From Phycisphaerae bacterium (GTDB lineage: Bacteria; Planctomycetota; Phycisphaerae; UBA1845): a stretch of 64,000 bases of DNA. The stretch spans positions 1 to 64,000 of the forward strand of contig JAJDEB010000008.1 in the NCBI GenBank assembly GCA_029260015.1. Reading direction: 5' to 3'. The notes under the pieces were generated by a model, which was not told the origin of the DNA, did not search any database, and was given only the letters and a program-made list of their open reading frames with translations. Every line of letters starts with the position of its first letter. Position 1 is the first letter of the stretch. Of this stretch, positions 62,542 through 64,000 are shown one piece after another. The position numbers and the translations under genes were made by a program.

Positions 62542-62559
62542 TGTTTGGTATATGTTAGG
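62542..62559 (-). promoter_or_regulatory. Candidate operator: TGTTnGG direct repeat before imuA
   Basis: TGTTTGG (62542-62548) and TGTTAGG (62553-62559) on the plus strand lie 11 nt apart, one helical turn, 29 nt upstream of the imuA start. Mutasome operons are usually LexA-controlled, but this does not match any LexA box I know; its role is a guess. Confidence 0.3.
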
Positions 62560-62660
62560 TTTTCGACGGGCGGATATCAAGATCAGAATTTCGCGAAATC
62601 GCAAAAATCCACCGGGATGCAACGGAGCGTATTGAGCAAAAGGAAAAGCGGATGTGTCCG

Positions 62661-63386
62661 TCAGGATTGCGGGACCACGCAGTCGGGCGAATCGTTGGCC
62701 GGGCTGTTCACCTGCTTACTGACCGGAAAGGCGACGAACTCCTCACCGGGGTACGGTTCAAACAGTCGCCGAAGCGGTTCGACGTCCTGCACCTTCGGAT
62801 CGAGCCAAAGGTCGTAGTCATCCGCACCGACGATCACCGGCATGCGATGGTGCAGCGGTTTCATCAGATCGTTTGGGCCGGTCGTGATAATCGAATACGT
62901 CTCGACCACATCGCCATTCGGATCGCCCCATCGATCCCACAAGCCGGCCAGCGCAAAAACGCGTTCGTCGTGGCGGCGAATGTAGTACGGCTGCTTCTTG
63001 GGCTTGCTGGGTGTGCCGCCTTCAACCTTCTTCCATTCGTAATAACCGGTGCAGGGAACGAGGCAGCGCTTGCGGCGAATGGGCGAACGAAACGACGGCT
63101 TCGATTCGATGCCTTCAGATCGCGCGTTGATCATCCGATTGCCAATGCTGAGTTCCTTCGCCCAATGCGGAACCAACCCCCAACGCAACAGATCCAACTG
63201 ACGCTTGTTCGCACCAACTCGATCCGCATCACCAGCAAACGCATCGTCAGCCGCCAGCGCCCGAACCACCGGTGCAGCCTGCGTCGGCGCAATGTTATAC
63301 CGCTGATCAATCACCTCGGCTTTGAGCAACTCAAACTCCGCAGCCAACTGATCTTCAAACGTCGCCAGTGTGTATCGTCCGCACAT
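62661..63386 (-). CDS. SRAP / HMCES-like protein (SOS response-associated peptidase)
   Basis: A 241-residue protein of the SRAP family. MCGRYTLA at the start provides Cys2, which becomes the N-terminus after Met removal and cross-links abasic sites in single-stranded DNA in this family. YNIAPTQAAPVV, LLRWGLVPHWAK, INARSEGIESKPSFR and CTGYYEWKK (active-site Glu) are the other signatures, and LMKPLHHRMPVI carries the catalytic His. It lies 147 nt upstream of imuA on the same strand, so a shared DNA-damage regulon is likely. Confidence 0.95.
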   Translation of the reverse strand: MCGRYTLATFEDQLAAEFELLKAEVIDQRYNIAPTQAAPVVRALAADDAFAGDADRVGANKRQLDLLRWGLVPHWAKELSIGNRMINARSEGIESKPSFRSPIRRKRCLVPCTGYYEWKKVEGGTPSKPKKQPYYIRRHDERVFALAGLWDRWGDPNGDVVETYSIITTGPNDLMKPLHHRMPVIVGADDYDLWLDPKVQDVEPLRRLFEPYPGEEFVAFPVSKQVNSPANDSPDCVVPQS

Positions 63387-63440
63387 ATGAATTCAACCAA
63401 GCAATCAGCCTTTGCTAAGACACCAAACTCCATACAACAA

Positions 63441-63986
63441 TTACATTGAGCACATATCCAAGAACTTTTGCACATCTTCTTTCGCAACCGTATCGCCTTC
63501 GGCAAGAATGCGTTTCGCATTTTCGACCAGTTGCTCGTCGCCGCATTCTTCCGCTTTCACCAAGTCCGAGAAGAATCCTGCAACCGCATCCCAAGCCCGA
63601 AAACCCGGATCAGACAAGATTGTATTCAGATCCGCAAGCGCCCTTTGCTTCAAATCACCTTCACAGTTCCCCACAACGATCGCATCCATATCGCCCCTGA
63701 ACTGCCGGGCTGGACTTTCAAGAAGCTTTCCAATCAAGTCCTCAATTCCATCCGTTCCATAAAGATCCAAATGCACCTTAAGCGCAGTACCCACAACATA
63801 GCGAGCCGATGAAGCGCCAACTGCAATCTTACTTACGATAAGTTCCTTGCGGTCTTCGAGGTCGTAATGCCGAAGCGCCCTCAATGCACGAATCGCATGC
63901 CGATCGTTCTTAATCGCCCACCGAATCATCGGAACCCACTCGGGATGCACCTTCTTGGCCGCACATGTTCCAAAAACCGACATCAT
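63441..63986 (-). CDS. Uncharacterised helical protein (possibly extends past window edge)
   Basis: At least 181 residues, not recognised. The sequence is helical and rich in Ala, Leu, Lys and Asp (WVPMIRWAIKNDRHAIRAL, LIGKLLESPARQF), without signal peptide, transmembrane segments or catalytic motif; the alternating helices could suggest an ARM/HEAT-like repeat. Two ATGs at 63981-63986 could start it, but no stop codon occurs in frame between them and the window edge, so the gene may begin further out. It lies 54 nt upstream of the SRAP gene on the same strand, possibly in the same damage-response unit. Confidence 0.55.
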   Translation of the reverse strand: MMSVFGTCAAKKVHPEWVPMIRWAIKNDRHAIRALRALRHYDLEDRKELIVSKIAVGASSARYVVGTALKVHLDLYGTDGIEDLIGKLLESPARQFRGDMDAIVVGNCEGDLKQRALADLNTILSDPGFRAWDAVAGFFSDLVKAEECGDEQLVENAKRILAEGDTVAKEDVQKFLDMCSM

Positions 63987-64000
63987 CGTGAACTGTTCAT

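Overview
The window looks like a chromosomal piece of a Planctomycetota bacterium, probably close to the Phycisphaerae. The grounds are indirect but consistent. Five very large secreted proteins end in dockerin-like calcium-binding tails (DxDxDGDxDLxD pattern with a Cys pair). One protein carries a PEP-CTERM tail. One carries tandem DCNxNxIPDEC repeats. There are a pseudopilin-type secreted protein, a TIGR02999-like ECF sigma relic, and an imuA-imuB-dnaE2 mutasome cassette. No rRNA, tRNA or CRISPR was recognised.

Layout. 1-5.3 kb: a cut IS3 element, then small housekeeping genes (CPXCG protein, cold shock protein, SpoU-type rRNA methyltransferase, DUF1415, SEC-C protein, DUF2871-like membrane protein, GIY-YIG protein) mixed with relics of two tyrosine recombinases and an ECF sigma factor. 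5.3-10.2 kb: a co-directional set of a HesB-like small protein, a B12-binding radical SAM enzyme, an acyl desaturase and a GT39-type membrane glycosyltransferase, which together suggest lipid or envelope modification. 10.2-11.6 kb: decayed serine recombinase and IS5-type transposase. 11.9-14.9 kb: a secreted trypsin-like protease with a P-domain, and a YdeI-like protein.

15.3-27.7 kb is a dense signalling island. A Tat-exported solute-binding protein leads a translationally coupled operon (histidine kinase, Rcp1-like receiver, receiver-GGDEF cyclase, receiver-kinase hybrid, CheY-like receiver). It is followed by an opposing receiver, an excisionase-type HTH protein, a kinase-less membrane PAS protein with FixL-like haem-pocket features, a second membrane kinase and a double receiver. 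In all there are three kinases and eight receiver domains. The only recognised effector is a diguanylate cyclase. A spermidine-synthase-like gene follows.

29.5-38.4 kb: two giant secreted proteins, a subtilase with a Cys-rich 53-residue repeat array and an Ig/DCNxN-repeat protein, with a thrombospondin-type-3 relic between them. 38.4-43.8 kb: a sodium:solute symporter with its DUF4212 small subunit, a class I glutamine amidotransferase, and an overlapping trio of an uncharacterised protein, a TPM-domain protein and LemA. 43.8-56.9 kb: more secreted proteins (a 1418-residue repeat protein, a PEP-CTERM protein, a GHL10-type glycosidase, an amidase-like protein and a pseudopilin), with hairpin terminators at three of the junctions.

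56.9-63.4 kb: dnaE2, imuB and imuA on the minus strand with an SRAP peptidase gene upstream, a compact DNA-damage-tolerance locus. An unrecognised helical protein closes the window.
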